A stretch of DNA of 64,000 nucleotides from VRUE01 sp963717375 (GCA_963717375.1 OY970329.1:1488001-1552000), one strand, 5' to 3'; shown: positions 8,851-16,723, counted from the first letter of the stretch. Program-made: numbers and translations. The notes: generated by a model from the letters alone, not told the origin.

Positions 8851-9275
8851 GCGGTGGCCGCGGGGAACCGGATCGTTATCTCGGTTCCGCCGCTGAGGAC
8901 GCTGACGAGCTGAAAGCTGCTCGAGAGGGCGCCGATGATCGGCAGGCCCAGCCGCAGGCTGGGCACGTCCTCCGAGGACAGGGGCCGGATGCCGCCGCCG
9001 AAGTCCCTGACCACCATGCTCAGCTCCTGCGCGTCAGGGCTTAGGTCGACCTCGAGCGTCCCGGTCTCCTCTTCTCCGTAGGCGTGGCGGACGACGTTGG
9101 TGCAGGCCTCCGAGACAACCGTCTTTAGATCGGCGATCCCGGCCCCGGCGACGCCGAGCCTTTCGGCGTGCGCGGCGATCTCCCGCCGCGCCACCGGCAA
9201 GCTGTCCGGGTGGGCGGGAAGCGTGATGTGAAAGCAGTCGTCGGATTGCATGTGCCGCGTTACTACCCGGGCCAT
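8847..9275 (-). CDS. RsbW/SpoIIAB-like anti-sigma factor (HATPase_c_2 serine kinase)
   Basis: A 142-residue GHKL-fold protein. The N-box reads VVSEACTNVVRHAY, the G1-type box VVRDFGGGIRP, and the glycine lid region SLRLGLPIIGALSSSF. These are features of RsbW-type kinases that bind a sigma factor and phosphorylate an anti-sigma antagonist. No antagonist (STAS) or sigB gene is beside it. I chose ATG 9275 rather than the internal ATG at 9251. There is no ribosome site, but a TAAAAT box sits just upstream, which fits a leaderless transcript. A GHKL protein with MEDS domain and two SpoIIE-type phosphatases elsewhere in the window may belong to the same circuit. Confidence 0.8.
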   Translation of the reverse strand: MARVVTRHMQSDDCFHITLPAHPDSLPVARREIAAHAERLGVAGAGIADLKTVVSEACTNVVRHAYGEEETGTLEVDLSPDAQELSMVVRDFGGGIRPLSSEDVPSLRLGLPIIGALSSSFQLVSVLSGGTEITIRFPAATA

Positions 9276-9396
9276 ACCTAATTTTAACGATGGCAGGATC
9301 AGGCTGACATCGGGACGGAAGCGTCGTTTCTGCAAGGAGCGCACTGCGACTGCCTACCCTGGAAGGGATGACCCTCGATGAGGATCGACGCCGCGC

Positions 9397-10857
9397 ATGA
9401 CCCAGGCCGCGCCGTCGCGCATGCTCTCCGACGCCGTAATCGCGCGGCGGGCTGCCGCCGGCAACGAGCGTGCCTTTGCGGCGATCTTCGAGCGCTACCA
9501 CCAGGATCTCTTCCGCTACTGCGCGGCAATTCTCGGCAACTCCGAGGATGCCCACGACGCTGTGCAGAACACGATGCTCAAGGTCCTCCGCGCGCTGCCA
9601 GGAGAGGAGCGCGACCTGAAGCTGAAGCCCTGGCTCTACAGGATCGCCCACAACGAGGCGATCGACATGATCCGCGTCCGCAAGAGCACGGACCAGATCG
9701 ACGCCGAGGCGCTCGCCGGCGCGGTCGGACCGGCGGAAGAAGTCGAGGCGCGGAGCCGGCTCCAGCAGTTGCTCGAGGACATTGCCGACCTTCCTGCTCG
9801 CCAGCGCGGTGCGCTCGTGATGAAGGAGATGAGCGGGCTCAGCCACGAGCAGATCGGCGGTGTGCTGCAGACCTCGGCCGCGGTCGCGCGCCAGACGATC
9901 TACGAGGCGCGCCTCAACCTCAGGCAGATGGACGAGGGGCGTGAGATGCCCTGCCGGGATGTGACGCAGGCGATCTCCGATGCCGACGGCCGGGTCCTGC
10001 GCCGCCGCGACATCCGCGCGCACCTCGATCGCTGCGAGAGCTGCCGGGCGTTCCAGGCGGAGATTCGCGATCGGCAGCGCCAGCTCACCGCGATCGCGCC
10101 GCTGCCGGCGGCGGCCTCGGCCGGGCTCCTGCAGGGCCTCTTGGCGGGCGGTGCCGGAGGAACGAGCGCGGCTGGGGGAGCAGCCGGCGCTGCCGCGGGC
10201 AAGGTCCTGGCCGGCTCGACAGCCGTCAAATCGGCCGCTGCGATCCTTGCCGTTTCGGCGATCGGCGTCGTCGTCGCCGACCACCGGGGAGCGATCGACC
10301 TCGGAGTAGGAGGTGACCGCCAGGCGCCGGCCAGGGTGACCCCTGGCCAAAGCCGCGTGGCGAAACGAGTCGGCGGCAAAGCCACTCGGGAGCCGAGCGG
10401 CGCAAGGACGGTCGGGCCGGCAGTGCGGCAGCGGCAGGAAGGACGGTCGAGCGTTCGCCGAGCCTCAGCCGTGGCGCCGGCAACCGACCGATCGCGCACC
10501 GCGGCGCCGGCGCCGGGCGCCGCGGCTGAACAGATTCCGCAAACGGGCGGCCGGCACCTCGGCCAGCCGAATGGATCCGCACACGGTGCAAACGCAGGCA
10601 AGCCGGAGCATCCGACCAAGGGGCAGAAAGGGGCGAGCGCCAACGCCCCCGGCCAGGCGAAGAGCCCAGGCCAGGCCAAGCACGTCGTGGCCGGGAAGGG
10701 CGGTGGGCAGGCGGCGAGCGAAACCCACCCAGCCCATCCGGAACATCCCCCTCATCCCGACCAGTCCCAGGCACCAGCGCCAGTGGCGCCCGAAGCCGAA
10801 CCGGCCGCGAACGCGGAAGGCGGCGGCGACAAGCACGGCGCCCCGGCCGCCGAATAG
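9397..10857 (+). CDS. ECF-type sigma factor fused to zinc-finger anti-sigma-like domain, TM segment and long tail
   Basis: A 486-residue fusion. Residues about 27-102 are sigma-70 region 2 (FERYHQDLFRYCAAILG, DAVQNTMLKVLR, WLYRIAHNEAIDMIR). Residues about 133-178 are region 4 with a helix-turn-helix (LSHEQIGGVLQTSAAVARQTIYEAR). At H209, C213 and C216 is the H-x3-C-x2-C site of zinc anti-sigma factors. A hydrophobic helix (about 275-291) suggests membrane anchoring. The last 190 residues are Pro/Ala/Gly/His-rich and likely extracytoplasmic. A sigma factor joined to its own anchor implies release by proteolysis or constitutive tethering; this is inference. A separate anti-sigma gene is absent. 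Confidence 0.8.
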   Translation: MTQAAPSRMLSDAVIARRAAAGNERAFAAIFERYHQDLFRYCAAILGNSEDAHDAVQNTMLKVLRALPGEERDLKLKPWLYRIAHNEAIDMIRVRKSTDQIDAEALAGAVGPAEEVEARSRLQQLLEDIADLPARQRGALVMKEMSGLSHEQIGGVLQTSAAVARQTIYEARLNLRQMDEGREMPCRDVTQAISDADGRVLRRRDIRAHLDRCESCRAFQAEIRDRQRQLTAIAPLPAAASAGLLQGLLAGGAGGTSAAGGAAGAAAGKVLAGSTAVKSAAAILAVSAIGVVVADHRGAIDLGVGGDRQAPARVTPGQSRVAKRVGGKATREPSGARTVGPAVRQRQEGRSSVRRASAVAPATDRSRTAAPAPGAAAEQIPQTGGRHLGQPNGSAHGANAGKPEHPTKGQKGASANAPGQAKSPGQAKHVVAGKGGGQAASETHPAHPEHPPHPDQSQAPAPVAPEAEPAANAEGGGDKHGAPAAE

Positions 10858-10938
10858 GGCCTGACATCGGCTGGGCCCTGCCGTTTACGGGGTCAGTCGA
10901 ATTCGACCCGTCCGGGTCCAAGCCGTGAAGGAGGAGCG

Positions 10939-11328
10939 ATGAAGACGTCCCTGAAGGTGCTCGCGATCGTGGCCGCGCTTGCCTTGGCCGCCGTTCCGGC
11001 AATCGCCGCCGCTGACAAGCCAAACGAAAACGGCAACGGCCCGCAGTACGAAACGCCACACGAAAAACCGACTCCCGGCCCTGGTGCGGGCCTGCCGGCG
11101 AAGGCGAAAGCGTATGGCCGCTACTGCAAGGGGGAGAGCAAGAAGCACGTCAAGGGCCAGAAGGGGACGCCGTTCAGCCAGTGCGTGACCGCGATGGCCA
11201 GGCTCGCCAACGACTCAACGTCGACCCCCGCCCAAGCGTGCGCGCAGCTGAGCAAGCGTCACGTCAAAGGCGAGAAGGGAACGCCGTACTCGCGCTGCGT
11301 CAAAGCCGCGGCGAAGCTGCGCGGATAG
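10939..11328 (+). CDS. small secreted protein with two Cys-pair repeats
   Basis: A 129-residue exported protein. It has a signal peptide (about 1-24, ending AIAAA), a Pro/Asn-rich linker, then two copies of a roughly 30-residue block. The first is CKGESKKHVKGQKGTPFSQC and the second ends in SKRHVKGEKGTPYSRC. Each block has two cysteines that could pair. GAAGGAGG stands before the ATG. The block is strongly basic, so it may bind the wall or nucleic acid; this is inference. A GTCGAATTCGAC palindrome at 10896-10907 separates it from the sigma-fusion gene. Confidence 0.7.
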   Translation: MKTSLKVLAIVAALALAAVPAIAAADKPNENGNGPQYETPHEKPTPGPGAGLPAKAKAYGRYCKGESKKHVKGQKGTPFSQCVTAMARLANDSTSTPAQACAQLSKRHVKGEKGTPYSRCVKAAAKLRG

Positions 11329-11375
11329 GAGTGCTTAGCGGGCCGCTCCAACGCGGGCGGCCGATGGCTTCCCCC

Positions 11376-11401
11376 GTTTTCTCGCGCGGGGGATTGGGTA
11401 C
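11376..11401 (+). promoter_or_regulatory. SigB-type promoter before small membrane-protein operon
   Basis: GTTT at 11376-11379, a 16-base spacer and GGGTAC at 11396-11401 match the SigB/SigF-class pattern GTTT-N14-17-GGGTA(T). It lies about 50 bases before the first start of the 44-aa gene. A 7-bp inverted repeat overlaps it, but the promoter reading fits better with the downstream genes. Confidence 0.5.
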
Positions 11402-11451
11402 TGGGGCCACCAGTTCAGCGAGTCAATCCAAAACTAGGAAAGGACCCCACT

Positions 11452-11586
11452 GTGGTTGGAGCAATCATCGGACTGCTCATCGTCGTCGCGATAGTTCTCG
11501 TCCTGCTCAAGGTCGCCGTCGCCGGAGGGATCCTCGGGCTGATCGCGATCGTGCTGCTGATCCTGCTCCTGCTGGGACGGCTCTGA
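11452..11586 (+). CDS. 44-aa small hydrophobic membrane protein
   Basis: A very short gene starting at GTG 11452, with AAAGGA about 9 bases upstream. The 44 residues are two hydrophobic helices (IIGLLIVVAIVLVLLK and ILGLIAIVLLILLLLG) joined by a VAVAGG turn. It matches the style of small two-TM actinobacterial proteins often found in stress loci. Its TGA overlaps the ATG of the next gene (TGATG), so both are translated together. The role is unknown. Confidence 0.65.
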   Translation: MVGAIIGLLIVVAIVLVLLKVAVAGGILGLIAIVLLILLLLGRL

Positions 11587-11831
11587 TGACGATCGCCGGA
11601 TCCATATTCCTGATCGCGGTCGGGGCGATCCTCCGATTTGCCACAAACGTGCACGTCGCTCACGTCAGCCTTCACACAGTCGGCCTGATCCTGATGATCG
11701 CCGGTGCGGCAGGCCTGATCCTCGGCTTCGTCCAGCAGCGGATGTGGGCACGGCGGACGGCTCGCGCAGTTCCGGTCGATCGCGTCGCCCCGATCGAAGA
11801 GGGCGAAATCCCGCCCGAACGACGCTACTAG
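11586..11831 (+). CDS. DUF6458-like small membrane protein
   Basis: An 81-residue protein with two membrane helices: MTIAGSIFLIAVGAILRFA at the start and LHTVGLILMIAGAAGLILGFV in the middle, separated by a short polar segment. A basic, then acidic tail follows (RMWARRTARAVPVDRV, EEGEIPPERRY). The arrangement SxFLIAVGAIL ... VGLILMxxG is that of DUF6458 proteins, function unknown. It overlaps the 44-aa gene upstream by one base and is 12 bases from the coiled-coil gene downstream, which indicates one operon. Confidence 0.7.
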   Translation: MTIAGSIFLIAVGAILRFATNVHVAHVSLHTVGLILMIAGAAGLILGFVQQRMWARRTARAVPVDRVAPIEEGEIPPERRY

Positions 11832-11843
11832 GAGAGGAATCAA

Positions 11844-12116
11844 ATGTCCACAGTCCTGATCGTGATCATCGTCATTGCCGCCCTCGTCGTGGTCGGCCTG
11901 CTGCTCGCGGCCGCCGCCCGTCGCAACCGCGAGCGCCAGGTCGGGAAGGTCCAGGCCGAGGCGATGCACGACGACGTCGCCCACCACCGTGAGCAGGCCC
12001 AGCAGGCTCGAAGCGAGGCTGAGCTGGCCGAGGAGAGAGCAAAGCGAACGGCGGCCGAGGCCGACCTCAACGAGCGCAAGGCCGACGAGCGCGAGCGCGA
12101 GCTCGAGGAGCGTTAG
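11844..12116 (+). CDS. membrane-anchored coiled-coil protein, 90 aa
   Basis: Residues 1-24 form a single hydrophobic helix (STVLIVIIVIAALVVVGLLLAAAA). The rest (about 25-90) is a highly charged Glu/Arg/Ala helix ending ERELEER, a predicted coiled coil on the cytoplasmic side. A GGAGAGGAA ribosome site precedes the ATG. It is the last gene of the three-gene small membrane operon. Function is unknown; similar proteins could act as scaffolds. It is convergent with ohr, with a 13-base gap. Confidence 0.65.
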   Translation: MSTVLIVIIVIAALVVVGLLLAAAARRNRERQVGKVQAEAMHDDVAHHREQAQQARSEAELAEERAKRTAAEADLNERKADERERELEER

Positions 12117-12129
12117 AGAAGGGCCACCG

Positions 12130-12570
12130 TCAGGAAACGTCGACGGCGCTGCCGTTGGCGCTCAGGGTCACGTCGATGTTGCCCCGGGTCGCATTCGAGT
12201 ACGGGCAGACCTTATGCGCGGCCTCGACCAGCTCGACCGCGGCGTCGTCCTCTACCGACGGCAAGGTCACGGCCAGCTCAACCGCGATCGTGAAGCTGCG
12301 CTCCTCGCCGGTGATCAGCATTACTTTTGAGTCGATTCCGACGTCGCCCGTCTCGATTTTCTGACGGCGGGCGACGGCGCCGAGCGCGCTCTCGAAGCAG
12401 GCGGCGTAGCCGACCGCGAAGAGTTGCTCGGGGTTCGTCCCGCCTCCCTCTCCGCCGATCTCCGTCGGCGTACGGAGGTCGACCTCGAGCGCGCCGTCCG
12501 AAGTCCGCCCGTGACCCTCGGCCCTGCCGCCGGTCACGTGCGCTTCGGCCGTGTAGAGAACCTTGCCCAC
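12130..12570 (-). CDS. ohr: organic hydroperoxide resistance protein Ohr (OsmC family)
   Basis: About 146 residues, the usual length for Ohr. Both redox cysteines are present in their motifs: NPEQLFAVGYAACFESAL (first Cys) and KVCPYSNATRGNIDVTL (second Cys). Ohr reduces organic hydroperoxides with lipoylated or thiol partners in the cytosol. The start is uncertain: GTG 12570 (VGKVLYTAEAHVTGG) matches the family start but has no clear ribosome site, while upstream ATGs would add non-conserved sequence. It is divergent from the 59-aa gene. OhrR is not adjacent. Confidence 0.85.
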   Translation of the reverse strand: MGKVLYTAEAHVTGGRAEGHGRTSDGALEVDLRTPTEIGGEGGGTNPEQLFAVGYAACFESALGAVARRQKIETGDVGIDSKVMLITGEERSFTIAVELAVTLPSVEDDAAVELVEAAHKVCPYSNATRGNIDVTLSANGSAVDVS

Positions 12571-12609
12571 CACATAAGCGTAGTGGGCGTGATCCTCGGC
12601 CGGCCAGGG

Positions 12610-12634
12610 GTGTAGCGATGTGGCTCCGGGGTAG
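12610..12634 (+). promoter_or_regulatory. possible weak SigB-type promoter before the 59-aa gene
   Basis: GTGT at 12610-12613, a 15-base spacer and GGGTAG at 12629-12634, ending 9 bases before the ATG of the 59-aa gene. The -35 part differs from GTTT by one base, so this is the weakest member of the group. Confidence 0.3.
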
Positions 12635-12643
12635 TCGCAGTCC

Positions 12644-12823
12644 ATGAAATCGATCAAGCAGACCCTCGCCCGCAAGGCGGTCAAGTCGACGGCCAAGCAC
12701 ACCGCCCACGGCACCGCCTCGAAGCTGAAGCGAGAACCGCTGCGGACGACGACCCTGCTCGCCGTCGGTTGCGCCGCCGGCGTCCTGGGGGAGCGTCACT
12801 GGGGCGGCAGGAGCAGTGATTGA
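12644..12823 (+). CDS. 59-aa basic small protein, coupled to next gene
   Basis: ATG 12644 opens a 59-residue frame: a basic N-terminus (MKSIKQTLARKAVKSTAKH), a short hydrophobic segment (TTTLLAVGCAAGVLG) and a polar end. It is too short for most gene finders, yet its last 8 bases (GTGATTGA) contain the GTG start of the following 162-aa gene, and both frames make good sense. The protein might be a single-pass membrane peptide. There is no known family. A possible SigB-like promoter sits directly upstream. Confidence 0.5.
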   Translation: MKSIKQTLARKAVKSTAKHTAHGTASKLKREPLRTTTLLAVGCAAGVLGERHWGGRSSD

Positions 12824-13304
12824 GCGCCGGCTCCTGGCCATCTACCTAAGCGATCACCTTGCTGGAGCGACCGGCGGGGTCGAGCTTGCCCGCAGGGCAC
12901 GTTCGAGCAACCGCGGCACGAAACTGGGAGAGACGCTGGCGGGGATCTGCGCCGAGATCGAAGCCGACCGGACGACTCTCGAGCAGGTGATGGAACAGCT
13001 CGAGGTGAAGCGGAACCGCCCGAAGGTGGCCGGCGCCTGGGCCGCCGAGAAGCTCGGGCGGCTGAAGCTGAACGGTCGCCTCACCGGCTACTCGCCGCTC
13101 AGCCGCCTGGTCGAGCTGGAGATGCTCCACATCGGGATCACGGGCAAGATTCAGCTCTGGCAGGCCCTTGACGAGACGCAGAGCAGCAAGCTCTCGCAAT
13201 TCGACCTGCCCGGCCTGGTCAAACGGGCCGAGTCGCAGCGGGCGAGGGTCGAGCGCCTGCGACTCGACGCGGCCCGCGAGGCCTTTGCCGAGGAGCCTGG
13301 CTGA
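12816..13304 (+). CDS. conserved helical protein, 162 aa, possibly ferritin-like
   Basis: An all-helical soluble protein starting at GTG 12816 with an AGGAG ribosome site inside the preceding gene. Segments such as LLAIYLSDHLAGATGGVELARR, LGETLAGICAEIEADRTTLEQVMEQL and LVELEMLHIGITGKIQLWQAL form an apparent four-helix bundle with acidic residues and a few histidines. The shape recalls DUF892/ferritin-like stress proteins, but I see no clear di-iron motif. It is coupled to the 59-aa gene. The functional call is only a family-level guess. Confidence 0.6.
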   Translation: MIERRLLAIYLSDHLAGATGGVELARRARSSNRGTKLGETLAGICAEIEADRTTLEQVMEQLEVKRNRPKVAGAWAAEKLGRLKLNGRLTGYSPLSRLVELEMLHIGITGKIQLWQALDETQSSKLSQFDLPGLVKRAESQRARVERLRLDAAREAFAEEPG

Positions 13305-13325
13305 CCCCTCGGCTTCTTCGCGACC

Positions 13326-14054
13326 TCAGCCGAAGTCGAGCACCCGGAAGCGGACCGAGCTGATCGTCGAGCCGGGCGTGCAAGCGCTATTGGAGCTGGT
13401 CTGCAAGGTGAGGTGGTTCGTGACCGGGGCGACCGGGTCGATTTGCGGCTGGGCGCCGATGGTCTGTTCAATCGGTTCGAGCGAGGTCGAGCTTGTCGAG
13501 AGCCCGCCGCCGCCGACCTGCTGGCCGTTGAGGAAGACTTCGAAGTTGACCTGACAGGAGCCGGCGCCCGAGCCGTCGTAGGCGACCGTCGCTACGGCGG
13601 CGCCGAAGACGACCTCGATCTGGCCGGGGTTCTGGGTCCAGGTGCCACCGGCCAGCGGGTAGGGGTCGGGCCCTGCGGTCACGGGAACCGAACCACCTTT
13701 GGGACTCGCCGCGTAGAAGACCGGGAATTCGAGGTTGGAGGGAGCAACGGCCGCCGCGCCGATCTGCTTTGAACCGATCGCGGCGTTAGCGATCTGCTTT
13801 GTGCCGACGGCGCTGTCGGCCAGCTGCTTGGAGCCGATCGCTCCGTCGGCAACCTGGTTGCTGCGCACCGCGCCCACCGCGAGCTTGCCGCTGGTGATCG
13901 CCCGCTTGAAGACGTTGCGGGTATGGACCGCTCCGTTGGCGAGGTCGCCGGAGCCCACCTTGCTCGCCGCGTAGGCGGCGCCGCCGCCGAGGGCAAGGAA
14001 GAGGGCGAGGGTCGAGACGATGTTTGCGTAGGTGAGGCGAGGTCTTTTTGGCAT
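13326..14054 (-). CDS. secreted repeat protein (GxxQLxxxA(I/V) repeats) with C-terminal beta domain
   Basis: A 242-residue exported protein. The N-terminus (LTYANIVSTLALFLALGGGAAYAA) is the signal segment typical of a large Thermoleophilia/Solirubrobacterales family. Residues about 35-110 are short repeats of the type NGAVxTRNV, GAIGSKQLADSAVGTKQIANAAI, which would form a coiled or collagen-like stalk. The C-terminal 130 residues are a Gly/Ser/Thr-rich beta domain with cysteines (GSCQVNFEVFLNG, SNSACTPGS). It is probably a surface stalk-plus-head protein. Convergent with the 162-aa gene. Confidence 0.7.
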   Translation of the reverse strand: MPKRPRLTYANIVSTLALFLALGGGAAYAASKVGSGDLANGAVHTRNVFKRAITSGKLAVGAVRSNQVADGAIGSKQLADSAVGTKQIANAAIGSKQIGAAAVAPSNLEFPVFYAASPKGGSVPVTAGPDPYPLAGGTWTQNPGQIEVVFGAAVATVAYDGSGAGSCQVNFEVFLNGQQVGGGGLSTSSTSLEPIEQTIGAQPQIDPVAPVTNHLTLQTSSNSACTPGSTISSVRFRVLDFG

Positions 14055-14119
14055 GGGACCTCACTTCGGGGACGACGACGCCGCGGCCTCCCACCGGAAA
14101 GTGTTTGGAGCGGAGCGAC

Positions 14120-14452
14120 TTATTGACGTTTCTTATCCATTTGGGTTGGCGCGCGGAAGCCCCAGGATTCCTCCAGCAGCTCGGCCAACTCCTTGCGGTC
14201 GACGGCGTCGAGGCGGACCAGGACGTGGGGATGACCGTCGTAGTGGGGAACCGTGAAAAACTTCTCCGGCTCACTCTCGATCAGGGCTTCCTTCTCCTCC
14301 TCGCTCTCGCGCCAGAGGACGAGCACGCCCTCTTCGCGGATGCGGGCGAAGAGGCGATCGCCAACGCGAAACCCGGGGGTCCCGTAGGAGGGCTTCTCGG
14401 TGGTCGCGGGAAGCGCGAGGGCCAGCTCGCGGACGTCGGCCTCGCTGGCCAC
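14120..14452 (-). CDS. MmcQ/YjbR-family protein
   Basis: A 110-residue protein of the MmcQ/YjbR fold: VRELALALPATTEKPSYGTPGFRVGDRLFARI, then WRESEEEKEALIESEPEKFFTVPHYDGHPHVLVRLD and a C-terminal helix with EESWGFRAP. The family has a double-wing DNA-binding-like fold and is common near membrane and stress genes; its cellular job is unknown. It follows the LapA-like gene with a 1-base gap on the same strand, so it is the last gene of a DUF4337-LapA-YjbR operon. Confidence 0.75.
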   Translation of the reverse strand: MASEADVRELALALPATTEKPSYGTPGFRVGDRLFARIREEGVLVLWRESEEEKEALIESEPEKFFTVPHYDGHPHVLVRLDAVDRKELAELLEESWGFRAPTQMDKKRQ

Positions 14453-14453
14453 G

Positions 14454-14696
14454 TCAGGCCTGGCGCTGGCGCCGCTCGTCGCGGCGATGGCGGCGAATCA
14501 CCGGGGCGACGTAGCCGATCAAAGCGCCGATCGCGACGGCCGCCAGCAGGGTGATGATCAGCGGTGCGTCGACGGTGACGAAGAGGACGTCGACCCTGAC
14601 CTGCTGGGAATTCTGCAGGGCGACGATGACGACCAGCGCAACCAGGATGCCGACGGCCCAGGCGCGCCAGTTGACCGGCTTGCTCTCGTTGCCCAT
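14454..14696 (-). CDS. LapA-domain (DUF1049) small membrane protein
   Basis: An 80-residue two-TM protein. Helix 1 (about 11-28, WAVGILVALVVIVALQNSQQV) is followed by a short beta-like VRVDVLFVTVDAPLI segment, helix 2 (about 44-66) and a basic end RRHRRDERRQRQA. The QNSQ...V.......P layout is the LapA/YciS signature. In proteobacteria LapA works in LPS assembly; Gram-positive homologues have unknown roles. It sits between DUF4337 (5-base gap) and YjbR (1-base gap). Confidence 0.75.
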   Translation of the reverse strand: MGNESKPVNWRAWAVGILVALVVIVALQNSQQVRVDVLFVTVDAPLIITLLAAVAIGALIGYVAPVIRRHRRDERRQRQA

Positions 14697-14701
14697 GCCC
14701 T

Positions 14702-15274
14702 CTATATGAGCAGACCGGCCAGAAGGAGGACAACGCCCGCGGTCGCGGCGGCTCCACCCGCGCCGAGCAGCCAGCGGCGGCGGGCGATGATCGAGACCGA
14801 GGCGAGGACGATGCCGACCTGCAGGCCGACCTCCGCCAGCTCGTACTCAATGTGCTGAGTATTGGCGTGGTCGACTTCGTGCTCGTGGTCGTCGATCTCG
14901 GCGGCGAGGTGGGCGTCGGCCGGCGCCAGCTCCCGCGCCACCCGGGCCTCGTGCCTGCCCGCCTCGAGGGCGGCGCGAGCCTCCTGCTCGCCGCCCTTAC
15001 CGAGGACTCGAAGCAGCACCGAGTCGCCTTCGGCAAGGTCGATCTTGACCCGGTTGCTCTCCAGCCGGGCGGCCGCATCGGCACGGTGCGTCTCACCGGT
15101 GACGACCTCCTTCACCGCCTCGTTGGAGAGGAAGGTCGCGACCGCGAGCAGGGCCGCCATCACGGCGACCGCCATCGCCGCGTTGCGGCCGTAGTGCTGT
15201 CCCGCGTGGCCCTCCTCGCCCGTCGCCACCCGGTGGCCGTGCTCGAAGCGCTCGTATGACCTGTGGGCCTCCAC
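14702..15274 (-). CDS. DUF4337-like membrane protein
   Basis: A 190-residue protein. The start is GTG 15274, chosen for an AAGG ribosome site and because VEAHRSYERFEHGHR is the usual DUF4337 opening; the frame reads further upstream but into the promoter of the divergent binding-protein gene. Residues about 35-53 are TM 1, a long charged helix follows (about 55-140), and TMs 2 and 3 lie near 146-165 and 170-190. DUF4337 proteins are inner-membrane proteins of unknown function. First gene of the DUF4337-LapA-YjbR operon. Confidence 0.7.
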   Translation of the reverse strand: MEAHRSYERFEHGHRVATGEEGHAGQHYGRNAAMAVAVMAALLAVATFLSNEAVKEVVTGETHRADAAARLESNRVKIDLAEGDSVLLRVLGKGGEQEARAALEAGRHEARVARELAPADAHLAAEIDDHEHEVDHANTQHIEYELAEVGLQVGIVLASVSIIARRRWLLGAGGAAATAGVVLLLAGLLI

Positions 15275-15338
15275 CGCATGCCTTCTAGCACCTGCCGCGG
15301 GCGACCCCCGATCACGGGGATAGGCTGAGCTTCGCCCC

Positions 15339-16658
15339 GTGTCCCTCCGCCTCCCGATCATCGGCAGCGCCGCCTTGCTGGCGCTCGCCCTCGTCGTACT
15401 GGTCAGCGGCGCCCCCAGCCAGGCCGCGGACCCGGGCGTAACACCGGTCGCGTCCGCCTCATGTGGAGCGGTCGAGTACGGCGGCGCGGGCGTGGCAGAG
15501 GCGCTGATCGTCTCCGACCTGCCCCTGCAGGGCGACTCGCGCGAACGCTCGCTGCAGATGAACGACGCGATCCGCCTCGTGCTCGAAGGGGCGGGCTGGC
15601 GCGCAGGCGGGGTCGCCGTCGGCTTCCAGGCCTGCGACGACTCCAGCGCCAAGACCGGGCTATGGACGAAGGCCAAGTGCCAGGCCAACGCCAGGGCCTA
15701 TGCCGCCGACACGAGCGTGCTCGGCGTCGTCGGCACCTACAACTCCGGCTGCGCCGAAGCGATCGTGCCGATCCTCAGCAAGGCGCCCGGCGGCGGCCTG
15801 GCGATGGTCTCGCCCGGCAACACGGCGATCTGCCTAACCCAGACCAGCCCCAGCTGCGGCGGCGGTGAGCCCGGCAGCCTCTACCCCGCTCGCCGCACCT
15901 ACGCCCGCGTCGTCCCCAACGACGCCTACCAGGGGGCGGGGCTGGCGAGCTTCGCCAAGCAGCAGGGCATCGAGCGTGCCTACGTCCTCTACGCGGGCAA
16001 GGACCCGACCAGCCTCGGCCAGGCCAAGACCTTCCGCGGTGCCGCCGCCAAGCTGGGAATCGCGCTCGCCGGCTTTAGCGCCTGGAACACCAGCGCCTCC
16101 ACCTACAGCGGCCTGATGCGCAAGGTCGCGTCCACTTCCCCCGATGCCGTCCTGCTGGCGGGACTGACCGAGCAGAACGGCGGCCGCCTGATCAAGGACA
16201 AGGTCGCGGCGATGGGCCCGAACGGCGGCAGGGTGAAGCTGCTGGCGCCCGACGGCTTCGCCCAGCAGTCGACGATCGAACTGGCCGGTTCGGCGGCGAA
16301 GGGGATGTTCGCCAGCGTGCCGGGACGAGTGCCTCAGAACCTCGTCGGCCCCGGCAAGAAGCTCGTCTCGCAACTGCAAGCTGAGGTGAAGGGCCCGGTC
16401 GAACTGTATGCGCCCTACGCGGGGCAGGCCGCCAGCGTGCTGCTCGGCGCGATCGCTCCCGGCGGTGGCCGCTCGACGGTGATCGACGGCGTGCGCAAGG
16501 CCAAGGTCCACAACGGCATCACCGGCAGCTTCGACATCCTCCCCAGCGGCGATCCAAGCATCGGGCCGATCACGGTCTCGGTCGCGGGCAAGACCTTCGC
16601 CCCGGTGAGCGAGGTCGAGCCGGGCCCCGGCCTGGTCAAGGCCGCCCGCGGCGGCTGA
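15339..16658 (+). CDS. ABC-type branched-chain amino-acid-like substrate-binding protein (Peripla_BP_6)
   Basis: A 439-residue exported binding protein. The signal peptide ends near SQAADP (about residue 30). The body is the two-lobe receptor family of leucine/isoleucine/valine-binding proteins: VVGTYNSGCAEAIVPIL...MVSPGNT, RVVPNDAYQGAGLASFAKQQGIERAYVLY and APYAGQAASVLLGAI near the end. It would capture a small ligand at the cell surface. No permease or ATPase genes are next to it, so it may serve a distant transporter or act as a sensor. GTG start at 15339. Confidence 0.8.
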   Translation: MSLRLPIIGSAALLALALVVLVSGAPSQAADPGVTPVASASCGAVEYGGAGVAEALIVSDLPLQGDSRERSLQMNDAIRLVLEGAGWRAGGVAVGFQACDDSSAKTGLWTKAKCQANARAYAADTSVLGVVGTYNSGCAEAIVPILSKAPGGGLAMVSPGNTAICLTQTSPSCGGGEPGSLYPARRTYARVVPNDAYQGAGLASFAKQQGIERAYVLYAGKDPTSLGQAKTFRGAAAKLGIALAGFSAWNTSASTYSGLMRKVASTSPDAVLLAGLTEQNGGRLIKDKVAAMGPNGGRVKLLAPDGFAQQSTIELAGSAAKGMFASVPGRVPQNLVGPGKKLVSQLQAEVKGPVELYAPYAGQAASVLLGAIAPGGGRSTVIDGVRKAKVHNGITGSFDILPSGDPSIGPITVSVAGKTFAPVSEVEPGPGLVKAARGG

Positions 16659-16688
16659 CGCGCAAGGTCTCGCCCTGACCGAGGAGCC

Positions 16689-16713
16689 GTTTCCCGTGCC
16701 TGGGAGGGGGTAG
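16689..16713 (+). promoter_or_regulatory. SigB-type promoter before Usp-like gene
   Basis: GTTT at 16689-16692, a 15-base spacer and GGGTAG at 16708-16713. The ATG of the downstream gene follows 10 bases later, so the leader would be only a few bases long. Confidence 0.5.
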
Positions 16714-16723
16714 TTCGAGAGGG

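Noticed and set aside
11370..11393. Terminator hairpin after the small secreted gene
   Set aside because: A 7-bp stem exists, but it overlaps a better-supported SigB-type promoter and has no T-run.
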